A stretch of DNA of 64,000 nt, taken from the NCBI GenBank assembly GCA_963565915.1, contig OY751489.1:3844001-3908000 (forward strand). Reading direction: 5' to 3'. Source of the DNA: Entoloma clypeatum. Its lineage: Eukaryota > Basidiomycota > Agaricomycetes > Agaricales > Entolomataceae. How positions within the stretch are numbered: the stretch's first letter is position 1; every line of letters starts with the position of its first letter. Below the pieces are notes generated by a model, which searched no databases, had not been told where the DNA came from, and worked only from the letters and a program-made list of their open reading frames with translations. This document shows, one piece after another, positions 9,471-21,090 of this stretch. The position numbers were made by a program, and so were the translations under genes.

Positions 9471-11760
9471 GTGGGTCTGGTGGAACATAGACTCGTTCGC
9501 CTGCATATGTGATGCCGTTTTCCTGTTGATACCAACGAGGATTCTCCTTTAGACCCTCGGCTACTTCTGTCTCCATGTGGTTTGAACCTTGATGCGTGCG
9601 ATCCATGGATTTTCGATGGTCGTGATGTTTCCAATTTTGATGGAATCAGATGTTTCACCCCCTTCAAAGAATTGTTCCTCCGTGTACATCTCCATTTGTA
9701 CCACATCTTCTGATTCCAACCGTTTCAAGAATAGTCCCTCCTTGAGCATTTGGTCACTGTCTTGTGGTTCGAGTTCCGCTTCATACCAGGGTAAGCGTGA
9801 CAGGATATCCACTTTCACATTGGTCTTGCCAGGTACATGCCGTAATTCAAAGTCATAGTCTTGTAACTTCATTTTCCAGCGTTGCTGTCGTTGATTCAGG
9901 TCCTGAGGATGACAGAAATATTCCAGGTTCTTGTGATCAGTCAAGATTTTGAAACGCTCCCTGGCTTCGAGCAGGTAGTGTCTCCAATCTTTTAATGCTT
10001 CCATGACCGCCAGGAGTTCCTTGTCGTATATCTCGTAATTCTGTTCGGCTGCGGACATGGTCCGCGACAAGAACGCGATGGGGTGCCATTTGTCGTCTTG
10101 CTTCTGAGAGAGTACTGCTCCAATTGCATAGCCCGATGCATCAGTTTCAAGCCTGAACTGTCCCTCTGATTTCGGTAATGCCAGGACTGGTGCCGATGTA
10201 ATTGCCCATATGAGACCTTCAAAGGCTTGCTGCTCTGTTGGTCCCCAAGTAAATGCCGTACCGCCTGTGAGCGCGGTGAGAGGTTTCGCAATGTTTGAGT
10301 ACCCTTCAATAAAACGTTGATAGAAGTTGGCAAATCCAAGGAACTTCTGAACTTCCTTTTTTGATGTGGGTGCTCGCCAGGTTCGGATTGTATCCACCTT
10401 CTCAGTTTCCACCTCGACACGTCCCTCTCCAACAACATATCCCAATATAGGACATTTCATTACTTCCCATAAACACTTCTTCTCCTTTAGGAACAAATCA
10501 TTGTCCGATAGAATCTGTAGGATTTCTTTGGTGTTTCGCGCGAGTTCTTCCTTGGTTTTACCAATAACCACGATGTCATCCATGTAGATCACGCAGACAC
10601 ATCGGCGGATCTGGTCCCGGAATAGACTAGCCATCATTCGAGAGAACGTTCCCGGGGAGTTGCAAAGACCGAAAAACATGACCAATGGTTCAAACAATCC
10701 CCGACTGGTGAGGAAGGCAGCTTTCCATTCATGGCCCTCCTTAATCCGGACATTGTTATGCATCTTTCAGCACGTCCAAGAGATCGGATATTTGTGGGAG
10801 TGGAAACTTGTCTTTGACCGTGAATTTATTGACCATGCGGTAATCTTGTACCAATCATTTGGAGCCATCCTTCTTGTTGATGAAGAAGCAAGGGGAGGCA
10901 TACGGGGATTTGGATGGGCGGATCTTTCCTGTTGCTAGGCCCTCATCAATGAATGCGTCCAATTCCTCTTGTTCCTTTTGCGTCATAGGATATGTATTTC
11001 CCCCTAGTTCCTTTGGTGCGTCTGGTGTAAGTTCGATACCATGGTCCCATTCCCTTTCCTTTGGGATCTTATCAAAGTTCTCTTTTTCGAAGAGATGAGC
11101 AAATTGTTCAACATATGAGGGTCGTTTGGTTGTGGGAGGTGGTGTAGGAGTGACAGCTTCCAAAATAGGGTCTCCAGGCTTCCATTTCTGATCCGACTTT
11201 TTGGGTGCATCTTTGTCGCGCACCTCAACCATGCGAACCCAGTGTTTGCAACCATTAAGGTTAATCCTGAAATCCGAGTGTTTGGTTCGACATGTTGTTG
11301 GGCACCGGTTAAATGTTACCGCGCCGGTTGTCCAATTGATTGTGGGGTTGTGGTGTACCAACCAGTCATGTCCCAAGAGCATGTCCGTTCTCCCAATGTC
11401 CAGTACCATTGCTTCCATGGTTTCCTGATGTGCTCCCAAAGCCAGTTTGACTTTGGCAAGTTGGCTCGCTTTCTGTTGTCGATTTGGTGATCCATCTGCA
11501 TTTAGAATTGCTATGGGCGGTATTCCTCACGTGGGGAGGTTCTGTTCACGTACTATTCTGGGATGGATGCATGTGCGTTCACATCCGCTGTCAACCTCAG
11601 GTCGGATAACCTTTGTTCCTCGTCGTGTCCTGAGCTGAGCTAACAGCCTGATTTCTCGTCTTTTCGGAGGTTTATCTCCCTTCACAATCTTAGTTGACGC
11701 AGCGGCTCACTTGGCAGGGATGACATAGGTTCTATTGTCTGCAGTCATACAAGGCAAGCA
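9471..11760 (-). pseudogene. pol: Gypsy-2 Pol: protease, RT, RNase H, broken
   Basis: The protease region around the VDSGCERT motif has stops, including one shared with gypsy-A (NLPT-stop-GIPP). The frame is open from 11439 to 10855 (RT approach, ending KKDGSK) and is interrupted there by a TGA that gypsy-B shares. At about 10758-10762 a 34-nt deletion removes the first catalytic motif of reverse transcriptase ([10 protein letters not shown] in gypsy-B). The YMDD box and RNase H ([20 protein letters not shown]) follow in an open frame to 9561. One base is missing near 9589, after which the shifted frame runs to the copia-1 insertion at 9470. Confidence 0.9.
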
Positions 11761-11798
11761 AGTCCGTTTAATAGATAAGGGTCGCAACTTAGCGTCAT

Positions 11799-13050
11799 TT
11801 AATCGGACCCATTGGGAAAATCCTTCTCGTCGGCTTCTAAGATTGTGGTTTCATCATTCTCAACATCTTCTTCGGACACCTTCCTGACCCTTCCGGAGTT
11901 CTTCTTCAGCTTACGGCAGTTGCGCATGATATGGCCTTCTTTGTCACAGTTGAAACACTTGCGACCATCTTTCTTCTTTGGAGCACTACAGTCTTTAGCC
12001 AGATGACTGAAGCGTTGACAGTTGTAGCAACAGGCTACTCCTGCTTTGTCGATCTCCATGGCCTTGCCCTGACCACCATAAGTGGTACCCGATCCGGTGC
12101 GCATGTCACCGCCACCTCGGATGACCAGTGCGTGTCCTTCCATCTGTCATCCCTTGTTTCGGATCTCCTTTGCGTAATCGGTGTACGTCTTGCCATCACT
12201 AGCCACTTGTTCAGAGATTCTGCGGTTGACATTCTTCTCTAGGATGTATTTCCCAGTTTCTTCGCCAAGGTTTGACAGCTTCAAGAGCTCTTCGAATTCG
12301 TCCAAGAATTCATCAACGGTGCGTTTCTCTTGTTTCAGGACTTCAAGTCTCGCTTTGGCAGCGACCGACTTGTTGGCGATGGAGAATCGTGTGGCGATAT
12401 CATCGGAAAAACCTAGCCAGGTGATGTTCTCGTTGTCAACAGCAAGAGCATCTAACTTGTTGCTGGCCCAGTGTCTGCCGGACCCTTCCATCATGCGGGA
12501 TAGCACCGCAAGAATCTTCTGATCATCTGTGAGGCTCTTTTGGAACCTGATGTATAGTTTGGTGGCCTTCCACCACTCATCAAAGGTGTATCTGTCCTTG
12601 AACATCCCAGGATCCTTGATGATCTTGGATGTATCCATTGTTTGTACAGCCGGAACTTCTGCCATGTTTAGAGTCTGCAGAGGAGGAGAGGAGTCGGGTT
12701 GTTGGGATGAAGATGGGGTTTGGGATACAGGTAAGGATTGAAAATGAGTCCCTGTTCTAGGCATCTGTTCGATATCTGACTGCGCGGAGTCAAAAGTAAA
12801 TTTGTCAGGGGACTCGTTGGCGAAAGCGGTGGCAAAACGTTCAGAGTATTTCCTCTGTAAATCTCTAAGGAATCTCTGTCATCAGCAAATCAGACATGTG
12901 CTATGGCTGCTATGGGCACTATAGGGCACTACATTCTCAGGGATGTATGCTACAGAGCACTATGTAGCACTCTGTAGCACATGTCTGATTTGCTGATGGT
13001 TCCTGCATGTCTGTTGGTCGCGAGAAGGGGTCAAGTCTCTCGTTTCGTGC
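11799..13050 (-). pseudogene. gag: Gypsy-2 Gag, broken by a stop and a MITE
   Basis: Homologue of the intact 400-residue Gag of gypsy-B. The N-terminal part is split by a 119-bp MITE at 12880-12998. The central gag domain is open from the internal Met at 12764. A CGA-to-TGA change at the RNKG(R)QMEGH site then stops the frame at 12147. Beyond the stop, two zinc knuckles are still readable: CYNCQRFSHLAKDC and CFNCDKEGHIMRNC. It would have been the particle-forming protein of the element; the copy cannot make a full-length product. Confidence 0.85.
12880..12998. mobile_element. 119-bp MITE in gypsy-2 gag
   Basis: Perfect terminal inverted repeats of 24 bp (outer part CATCAGCAAATCAGACATGT) with no coding capacity. 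It sits between bases that are contiguous in gypsy-A and gypsy-B, and is flanked by GT on both sides, a possible 2-bp target duplication. The interior is rich in short GTAGCACT/AGTGCTAC-type inverted motifs. A loosely similar tract (TAGCACTACATAGTG, ending TTTGCTGATG) occurs at 57,540-57,590. The superfamily cannot be assigned. Confidence 0.75.
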
Positions 13051-13109
13051 CCAATGGTTGTACTCGGTCTGTTGTTCTTCGGTGGTGAAGTGGGCGTAGA
13101 TCTGTTGCT

Positions 13110-13577
13110 TCAAGTAAGACGTGATGATGTGGTTCTGGGACGTCTCGATGTGAGCGTCCTAATCAATCTTCTGATAACGGTTGTCTGGACACCAATAAAC
13201 TCTCTGATCTCTGTGATCCGACCTGTCTGAGGTCCTTCTTGAACGCGAAAGCTTTCGAGTTCATTCTGTCGGGCGTTGTAACGCGCGATCTGGTGTTGCC
13301 GAGCAAGATGGATGCTCTCTTCTATCTCGCTGTGGGGGCGATGCTTGTCGTTGTCTAGTTCTTCATCAAGCACCTGCTGTAGGATGCGACGGATCTCCGA
13401 TTCAATGTACTGCTGGATAAGCGTAAAAGCGATACTGTCTCGAGGACTTAGCTCCTCCTGTCGGGCTTCTGGCGTGCTGAATGGGTTACTGGTGAAGTCT
13501 TCAAAGAAGCGCGACGTCTTGACTCGTCTGGTAGTTGCTCTCTTCGCTCTGGGCGAACCTAACGAGATTTAGCAACT
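13110..13577 (-). other. ATG-less open leader frame of gypsy-2 (ORF0)
   Basis: Between the LTR and gag one frame stays open and encodes an acidic, helical-looking sequence (QQVLDEELD, ARQHQIARYNARQ, EIREFIGVQTT). The same frame is open in gypsy-A and gypsy-B with no indels and mostly conservative changes, although it has no ATG start. It may be an unconventional N-terminal extension of Gag or a constrained leader. Confidence 0.4.
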
Positions 13578-13971
13578 TGTTATGTTTAACAAACCATTCC
13601 AAGGTTCGGGCAGAGTATGCAGGAAGTGGAAAGGCGAAGAGCAATGTGATTGCTAAATCTAAGGAATCTACTACAGTACAAGAGGTTTATATAGGTACTG
13701 ACTATAGGCGGTAGCGGATGAGTCAGTACTGCGGAAGGCAGTGCGCATGAGTAAGGTGACTGTGGAAGGCTATGTACAGTGAGTAAGCTGGCTGCAGAAA
13801 GCGAGTCAGCATGGGAGCGAAGTATACTAAAGGGGATGACGAAGTAATGTAATGAGTCAGACTGGGAATCGAAGGTTGCGAAAGTAGACATTAGACATAG
13901 TGAGTTCATAAGAGGGTGCCGAGTCGGGCTGATAAGTAAAAGATATGACGTGGTCCTCATACTGTAGAGTC
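13578..13971 (-). repeat. 5' LTR of gypsy-2
   Basis: Ends CATAACA on the element strand and aligns along its length with the gypsy-A LTRs, including the TATATAAA box and AGATTTAGCAA at 13650-13660. The first eight bases of the gypsy-A LTR (TGTTACGG) are not found. Instead the sequence continues as TGTTGTTTGGAAGAGACTC, so the outer limit may be 13971 (truncated) or about 13985 (variant start). The complementary primer site is at 13565-13575. Confidence 0.8.
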
Positions 13972-13985
13972 TCTTCCAAACAACA

Positions 13986-15005
13986 ATTGAATAACTTGTT
14001 TAGTGATGGCTCAATAAGTCTTGAACAAGACTTAGAGATAGTTCTCAATAGATAATGAACCGAGGTTTGTGATTTCCGAACCAACAAGACTTTGCGAACA
14101 CGATCTCGACCGAATACAAACACGACAATGACCAATACGACCGATAGATAACATGATTTGATGATTGACAAGTTCTCGAACACACAAAACACAATTGCGA
14201 CTGACTTCCGATGCAAACCAAACGATCTTGAGGCTTCAATGATACTCGCAAACGACGACAGATGCACAGGACAAATGCTATCAATTCTGGGGCACAATCT
14301 AACCTAACCTATCTACGACGAAACTACGAGATTTTATACATGAGCAGCAATAAATATAGAAAAAGGTTGCATGTGGTATCAATAAATGGTATCCAGTCAA
14401 ATGACCTTCGCTAAAGTCGTTTTGATGTGCCCATGTGGTAGACAACGCCACAGGTACGCCCCTTTTCCATATCCGAACCTCTGCTGCACTGGAGAGGCCA
14501 CTATTTCAATATCTTGGTTTTGCGATGTACCCGGGACGATGCTGACTAGTTACCGTGAGGTATCAACTGCATCAATTAAGGGTTGCCTTGGTAAGCCACC
14601 CATCAGATTTGATCTCTATCAAAGTTCACCATAAGGTCACGTTGATCGCGACGTATCAAACCCGATCTCAGTCTGTATCATCCAATGTCATTTTGATATT
14701 CCCGATATGGACGATTTGGACGTGAAGCATGGCGCACGTTGACCAAACCTCTCGCGAGAATATCTCCAGTCAAGCCCCGACATATAGTAGACAGTGCTAG
14801 TGTCATCGATAACTCCAATATAACCCATCTGCTTGTTTCTCGCTTCGTCGCGAGAGGCACTTGATAGTCTTTTCTATCTCGCGAGATGATCCCATAGCTC
14901 TCGAGTATCATAGCTAAGCCCATAGTGGTGACCAGCGCTATGTCCTACATTGCCAGGGTCGCTGGTCTCTCTCTAACGTCGCCACTAAGTCCTCAGAATC
15001 GGAGC
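13986..15005. other. Unassigned spacer between gypsy-2 and the KDZ relic
   Basis: No gene is supported here. Short open frames on the minus strand (about 80-146 codons near 13,860-14,300 and 14,678-14,923) show no recognisable domain. The stretch may be remains of another LTR or of the KDZ element's end. Confidence 0.4.
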
Positions 15006-16699
15006 TCATCTAGGACTCTCTATATCCCTTAGAGATAGTGTGAAAGGGTGCAAAATGCACAGATTTAGGCCTAGACGCATCGCGGCCTTATCAGCGGTTT
15101 TCAGGAATCCGAGATAGTCTTCACACTTTGACATCATACCAGCACCCTCATCCAGCCACACCTCACTGGAGGTTTTTTGCCAAACATGGTCGGCCTTGAA
15201 GTCGCCGTCGGCAACAAAAGACCAATTGTACACCCACCTGTGCATTTGATTCACCAAGGAACATGATATTGGGATGATGCACCTACCATTGTGGATCCTC
15301 TTTCCAGTATTCTGGGAGATTGATTCCTGGTTGGGGACATCCTGGACAGAAGTTGCCAAATTTGGCAGGTGCCGTCTGTTCGCCGGTTGCCGTTCTGTGG
15401 CCATGACCAGCCCACTTCTTCTTCTTCAACCAGCGCCAGATGCGCGACAGCCGAAGCAGTTCTTGATAGAGGTTGGGTCCCTTCAGAGGTGCCATGGGAA
15501 ATGTGCGACAGAGAACAGAGTTCTGTACCGGATGAAGGTTGTTGGCACCAGACAACAGTGCATCAGGTCGCCGTGAACACTCTCCTGGCCTTGGCACTGA
15601 CAGGTAACCAGTGCAAGATGATGGATCCCATGAGCAATGAGTCATGCTGTGGTATGGTGGGGATGGAACTAGTGTGTGCCTCAGTGGCAGCTGAATTGCC
15701 AGCCATTGAGTTGTCGGCGAAGGGCGCTGCCTTCAGGGGATTCTTGATGAGATATCCGTGGCATGGCATCAAGTTGCCGTCCTCATTGTCATCCTCGCCA
15801 AGTTCGGTACTCGGGTAGTCAGTATCATCATCGTCCACCCCATCGGCAGTAGGACTGGCGAAGGTAGTGTCACTGGCGAATGTATTGTCATTAGCAAAGT
15901 TAGTGTCACCAGCAAATGTAGTGTCACTGGCAAATGCATTCCCACTGGTGAATGCATTCTCACTGGTGAAGGTTGTCACCGTGAGTCGATGCTGTTCCTT
16001 CTCATCTTGCTGGATCTGAAGTTCTTCCAAGAATGTGACTTGCCATTCCAATGATGGGCAGAGGTCTGTGTCCAGATGATGTGGAACAAGAATGTATGTA
16101 CTGACCTCCCACAAGGCGGCACGGCGAAAGAAACTACCAGTCCAACACTTGATGCAGTGCAACAGGTCATGTTGATGAGCATGACACATGCACCCACGAC
16201 AGAGTAAAGGTGTTATGGTACAATCTATGCACCTCCACACAGCTCTTTCCTCACCAGTGCATGTCTGGCAGTATCCACCAGCCGGCAAAGCTTCTCGGGA
16301 GAGTAATGCGGCCAACAAGGAATCGGCACGATGGACAAATTCTTGCATCCAGTAGTGTTGCTTTACCATGCCTGTTAGTAATTATACTCAAGATCATTTA
16401 TTAGCTGGTACCTTGTTTCTATTTGGATTCATGTCATCGCTCGCCAATCCTTCCCATCCAGCATCACCAAAAGGGCCATCTGGAGGGATCACAACACTGA
16501 CAGGCTCAGTGCTTGGACCTGCCTCGTCATCTGACTGTAGATTGGAATTGGTGGGCGGGTATAGTGGGACATCAACATCTCGGGTAATTAGTCCTTGTCG
16601 AGTCGATACAGTCACCTTCTTTACTGTAACCACCTGATAATCCTCATCCTCATCATATACATGAATTCTCTTCTGTCGCTTTGATTGTCGGCTTGACAT
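15006..16699 (-). pseudogene. KDZ (Kyakuja-Dileera-Zisupton) transposase, N-terminal half
   Basis: Start taken at MSSRQSKRQKR (16699). After a likely short intron at about 16372-16411, a CxC2-like cysteine cluster appears (CQTC, CIDC, LCRGC, HxxH, then KCWTGSFF). Further in are the KDZ hallmarks: LLRLSRIWRWLKKKKWAGHG, FCPGCPQPGINLPEYW, and after a clean 49-nt intron (15238-15286) WVYNWSFVADGDFKADHV. KDZ proteins are DDE-type DNA transposases common in mushrooms. The reading frame changes between segments, and similarity stops near 15100, so most of the catalytic region is gone. An 18-bp period repeat encoding NAFASDTTFAG-like units (15,850-15,975) is inserted after the cysteine cluster. The intron near 16,390 does not join frames cleanly. 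Confidence 0.75.
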
Positions 16700-17059
16700 T
16701 GAAAGGTTGGGGAGGATTGGTTCACAAGAGAGGATTGGTTCAAATGGGCAAAAATGCGACGGCACATGGTGAACACATGTCCACAATGATCTCCATGTGT
16801 TCACTTGTCACCGCAAAAGCTTGTCTTCTATCATTTTTGTACATCATCAATGATCAAAGTATTAAACATGTGTTCACAAAAATCACTAAAGCAATATATG
16901 TCCAATGGATTCCATTGAGGATGTTTCTTGAATAATTCCATGTCCCACCACCCATGTCCAACTTTGTGCCGCAAAGGAAGCCTCGAGCCGACTGTCAGTA
17001 CACGGCAGAGGAGTGAGCCACCTTTCAACATTTCAAGCATGAGTACCGCTCTGCAACAT

Positions 17060-18467
17060 CCTCAGCAGCATGCTGCGAGATCGTAACTTCAATCTTGCTC
17101 CCACTGCTCAACTACTGGACACAGAATGGGGATGTTCCAATAGAACCAAAGGAAGTGAAGGAGCAGATTGAGGTATGAGTTGGACTATATATGTGTGTTG
17201 CAGGATTAATTAACCATAGTACAGAGACTTGCAAAGTGGCTCCTGAACAACTGGAGACCATTTGTGACCACAAGGGGGCAACATGATCGCAAGGTGAGTA
17301 GACTGGAGGTTGTGTGGCAGATGAAGGGGAATGAGGTAAAGGAGGAAATGAAGAGGATGCTTGGTGTGGAGAATCTGAATCTTGCACTCCGAGCACATTT
17401 TGGACAGAGGTTGAGTGCTGCAAAAAATATTTATGAAGCCATGGATGCCAAGGAAATCAAAATTCTAGTGGACCAGCATCAGGAACAAGGTAATCCTCCC
17501 AAGGTACAGCACCGGTAAGTCTTTGCTGATTGCAGTGTACACAACTAACCACGATGACAGGCTAGCAAAGTCCAAGGCAACCCCAAGAGTGGAGGATTTC
17601 TCCACAAAGTGTTGGTGTGAGATGGGTGTAGTGACAATGACATTTTATGGGTACCCGAGAGAGGATGGGAAATACAGAATAATGTGGTGCATCATGTTTG
17701 CCGGTCGGCGACAGTTTACAAAACTGGCTAACTGGCTAAAGTCATGAGGACTCGGCGGGACTGATGGGTAAAAAGGCACTGTCATTTGTGGAGAGAAAGG
17801 CCACCGTGGTGAATGAGATGTGCCGCTTTTTTGGGGAGTATGTTAAGGGCCTCAAACATGTGCCAGATGCTGGAAGACTGACTCCGGCAAATGCTCCGGC
17901 AAATACTCCAGCAAATGGAAGACTGACTCTGGCGAATGGAAGACTGGCCAGCGAATGACAGACTGATGGCAGTGAATGACAGACTGACTCCAGCAAATGC
18001 AACTGATCAGCTGGCTGTTGCAGCGATAATAGCCCTTTTGCCAAATGGGTTTCCCCTCATTTCCAATATACCTTTTGGAACAATGACCAAGGGTCAGCTC
18101 AAGCACTTACTACGCGAGTTCTTGTCCAAACACTACTGTAAGCGATTTTGTTCTCAATTGAGTGCTGCTGATTGGAAGTATGACAGCTCTTGCGTTGGCT
18201 GGCCGTACTAACCATGTGCCATTTGGGACTCTGGCAGCTAACACACGACTCTTGGTGGCAGCTGAATACCTCCCACAGAGGTTCACTATCAAGAATCCAC
18301 GAAACCTGCACAAGAAGGAGATCGAGGCCTTTTTTGAACACATCAAATCAAGGCAGGATCGACATGGTGCAGGCAAGGCATTTCGCTTCAAGAAGATTGT
18401 CGACAAGGACAGACACGAGGTGGAAAGCCAATACCCCATACTAGCAGAAGCTCAAAGGAGACGGTGA
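17060..18467 (+). pseudogene. Unrecognised spliced gene with ANGRLTPAN repeats
   Basis: Exons are supported by splice signals and continuous coding. Exon ending QNGDVPIEPKEVKEQIE, intron 17173-17224, exon 17225-17514 (RLAKWLLNNWRPF... to VQHR), intron 17515-17560, then an exon with CWCEMGVVTMTFYGYP. Further coding segments are in shifting frames: FVERKATVVNEMCRFFGEYV; a repeat of APAN/ANGRL units at 17,870-18,000; PNGFPLISNIPFGTMTKGQL; LVAAEYLPQRFTIKNP, ending in a stop at 18467. No family is recognised. It runs divergently from the KDZ relic. Frame shifts around the repeats suggest decay, or introns I could not place. Confidence 0.4.
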
Positions 18468-18903
18468 AGGCAGAGCCGATCAGCAAGGAATGGCCTGCTT
18501 GCTGTCCCAGATCAGTGCCATCACAATAGCGTCTCACAGGGGAGCGGAAGTCATCGCGCGTCTGATACAGAATGGCCCAGTGGAAGTGAGGGGACGGCAA
18601 GCAGTTATACAGTGCCTCACAAAATGATTCAATATTTGTTGATTTTTGAATACCTTCAAGATAACTCTGCAAAGAATACCAATTGAATTAGACCTTTGGT
18701 ATATAATTGAAAGCCCTACTTCAGGGCTTTCAGAATATAAAGGAATCATATGATTTAGATCAGAATCCATGGAGATATGATTAAATTAAATCAGCAACTC
18801 ATTGAATCAGTTTTGTGAGTACCTATGGCAATTATCAGAATCAAATGCTTCACTGGTTGTATGGTAACCAGTTGTCATGACTTACTGATGGAACTTGAAT
18901 AGA

Positions 18904-21010
18904 CCCCCTGGTTGACCTAGGATATGCGCCCTTCACCAGCGACTCCCCTCTTGTCCCCAAGACCTTCTGGAGGTACCTGGGATTCTTCTTTGACCGAAAG
19001 CTTCTCTTCACCGAGCATGCAAAACGGTACGCCACTAAGGCATTCTCTGCAACAGGAGCCTTACTATCACTGGGAAACTCAGTCCGAGGACTTACGCCCA
19101 AACACAAGCGCACCCTATACTGATCGTGTATTTTACCGATCGCTCTATACGGTGCCAATCTATGGAACTTCGATGGTGCCCGTAACAAGGGCGTCATCAA
19201 GTCTATCTCCAGAGTCCAGAGGCGCGCAGCCCTGTGGATCCTGGGAGCCTTCCGTACCACCCCCACAGGGGCGGTCGAATCCCTTGCTGGCTTGCCTCCG
19301 GTGCACCTGCACCTAAAGAAGCTCTCCTGCAGAAACCGTGTCCGCATGCACTCTCTTGCACCACGACACATGACCGTCATGGTCTGCGATGAGGAAGACC
19401 CCTCAAAGCGACCATGGTACTCCCCGGAATTTATGTATAATCTTAAATCCCCCCTCGTCGATATCTGGGCATACCGTGCAAACGTGACTATCCCCCTATC
19501 ACCCTTCAATAATTACAACGAGCCAGAAAAACACGTCCTCAACCGATTTCCTGACTGCATCATCCATGACATCACCCTTATCCATGGCAAAACCGCTAAG
19601 GAGCGTGCTGAAGCCAGGAAGTTACGCCTTGTCACCATTAACAAGGTGTTCAATGCCAACATCTGCTCTAACAAATCCGCCGTCATTGTCACCGACGTGG
19701 CCATTCCCTCCCTTATGTTGGGCCATCAAGCTGTTGCAGCTTGGGAAACCTGGCACATGGGGTACTCCATCAACAAAGACTGGGCAGCTGGTGGCCTCGC
19801 AGTCTCTGACGACACTGAAACCTTAGCAATAGGACACGGGTTCTCCAACCTGGTCACTCTGCTAGGGGGTCTCTCCCAACTGGAAGAAATCCACATCTTC
19901 ACCGACTCTGTCAACGCCATTCGGCACGCCACAGACCCAGACTTCCACTCCTCGCAGGCAACTGCGCTCGCTATCATCAGTAACCTGGTCCCTTGGTTTG
20001 AGAAACTAGGTCTGAAATCCAAGGTCTTCTTTCACCATGTCCCTGATTGCTTGGACCATGGCTTCGAACCCCATCGTGCACAACTTCACCTCCTCGATAC
20101 ATATCGAGTGTGATGAGTTGGCCTCCAGATCCCTCGATTTCAACACGAAACAATTCACGGACGACATGCTAGGTGACTGGAACAACTTGTATCAGTCCCC
20201 CAAGTATGTTGGCCATCACTACCAATTCCTGAGGTCGTGTGTCAGATGCCAAGACCACGCCCGGGCCAAAAGAATGAAACCGTCCCACCTCAAGGGCGGC
20301 ACATGGCTTAAGGATGTGGGTCACTCCCAATCCCTCACGGCTCAAATGGTCTGCGGCCTCACCAGTCACACCCCAATTGGCCACTATAGACATAGGTTCA
20401 ATATTGGTGACAAGATTGAACAATGCGACTGTGGATCGGGGTCCGTTGAGGACTTTGCCCACGTATTCTACAAATGTCTGCACCACCCCACCAGGCCCCC
20501 AGACATGCCCACCTTCTCGAGGAACACTCCCACTTGGGATGTCTTCGGGAAATTCATTATGGATAACCCAGGGGCCTTTGCCTTTAGGGATCGTCCAACG
20601 CCCAACACAACCGTTGGTGGTAGTCGCGTGGTAGCGCGCTGGGTACAAAGGGGTGCAGCCCCCTCTGGCAAGCGAACACGATCAAAGGGTAAGAACCGCA
20701 CAGGCGCTTCTTTGGTGGGTAGGGCGCAGACACCCCCCAGCGCCGCCAATGGCCAACCTCACAAGGTTGGAGTGCTCTTGTATCACACAGCCGAGTATTC
20801 GGGTGTGCATACTAACATGTTTGTTTATAACAGACTCCCCCGTCCTGGCGCAAGGACTTGCCAGCTCGACGGAGCTTTGCGCCGCTTGTTCTTCATGCGT
20901 ACGTAGATCCTTGGATCGATGTAGTTTACTCTATGTCAAGCGGACTGTACTCCTAGTATACCGCTATATAAATTGTTGACAAAAAAAAAAAAAAAAAAGA
21001 AAAAAAAAAA
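18904..21010 (+). mobile_element. 5'-truncated LINE (non-LTR retrotransposon)
   Basis: Inserted in the left end region of Tc1 copy 1. The 13-bp target duplication GAACTTGAATAGA is exact at 18891-18903 and 21011-21023, and the uninterrupted site is seen in Tc1 copy 2 (reverse strand, near 32,130). The 3' end is an A-rich tail of about 30 bp (20981-21010). Only the C-terminal part of the coding region is present, as expected for target-primed reverse transcription that stopped early. Confidence 0.95.
18905..20906 (+). pseudogene. LINE ORF2: RT thumb, RNase H, C-terminal zinc motif
   Basis: The frame begins inside reverse transcriptase C-terminal sequence (YLGFFFDRKLLFTEHAKR, LPIALYGANLW), with a TGA at 19121-19123. 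It continues into an RNase H domain (VTDVAIP, LEEIHIFTDSVNAIRHA) to a stop at 20113. A second frame, open 20037-20906, holds the end of RNase H (CDELASRSLD) and a C-x-C...H-x4-C motif (CDCG... AHVFYKC) typical of LINE C-termini. The domain set fits the Tad-like fungal group. It is dead through a stop, a frameshift and 5' truncation. Confidence 0.85.
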
Positions 21011-21090
21011 GAACTTGAATAGAACCCTGATGGGTTGTCAAGGAAAGTTGTATAAGAAGAATCCAACCTCAACAGCCTCCATAATTAATC

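Larger units (their letters stand above)
9471..13971 (-). mobile_element. Ty3/gypsy element gypsy-2 (5' LTR to RNase H)
   Basis: The outermost layer of the left nest. It has the same organisation as gypsy-A and gypsy-B in the right half of the window: LTR, self-complementary primer site, ATG-less leader frame, gag with two zinc knuckles, then protease-RT-RNase H. Copia-1 cuts it just before the integrase zinc finger. The copy carries many stops, a 34-nt deletion in reverse transcriptase, a one-base deletion near 9589 and a MITE in gag, and is clearly old. Confidence 0.9.

Noticed and set aside
20981..21010. A-rich tract as assembly artefact or cDNA contamination
   Set aside because: It is bracketed by an exact 13-bp duplication and follows LINE coding sequence, so it is a genuine retrotransposon tail.
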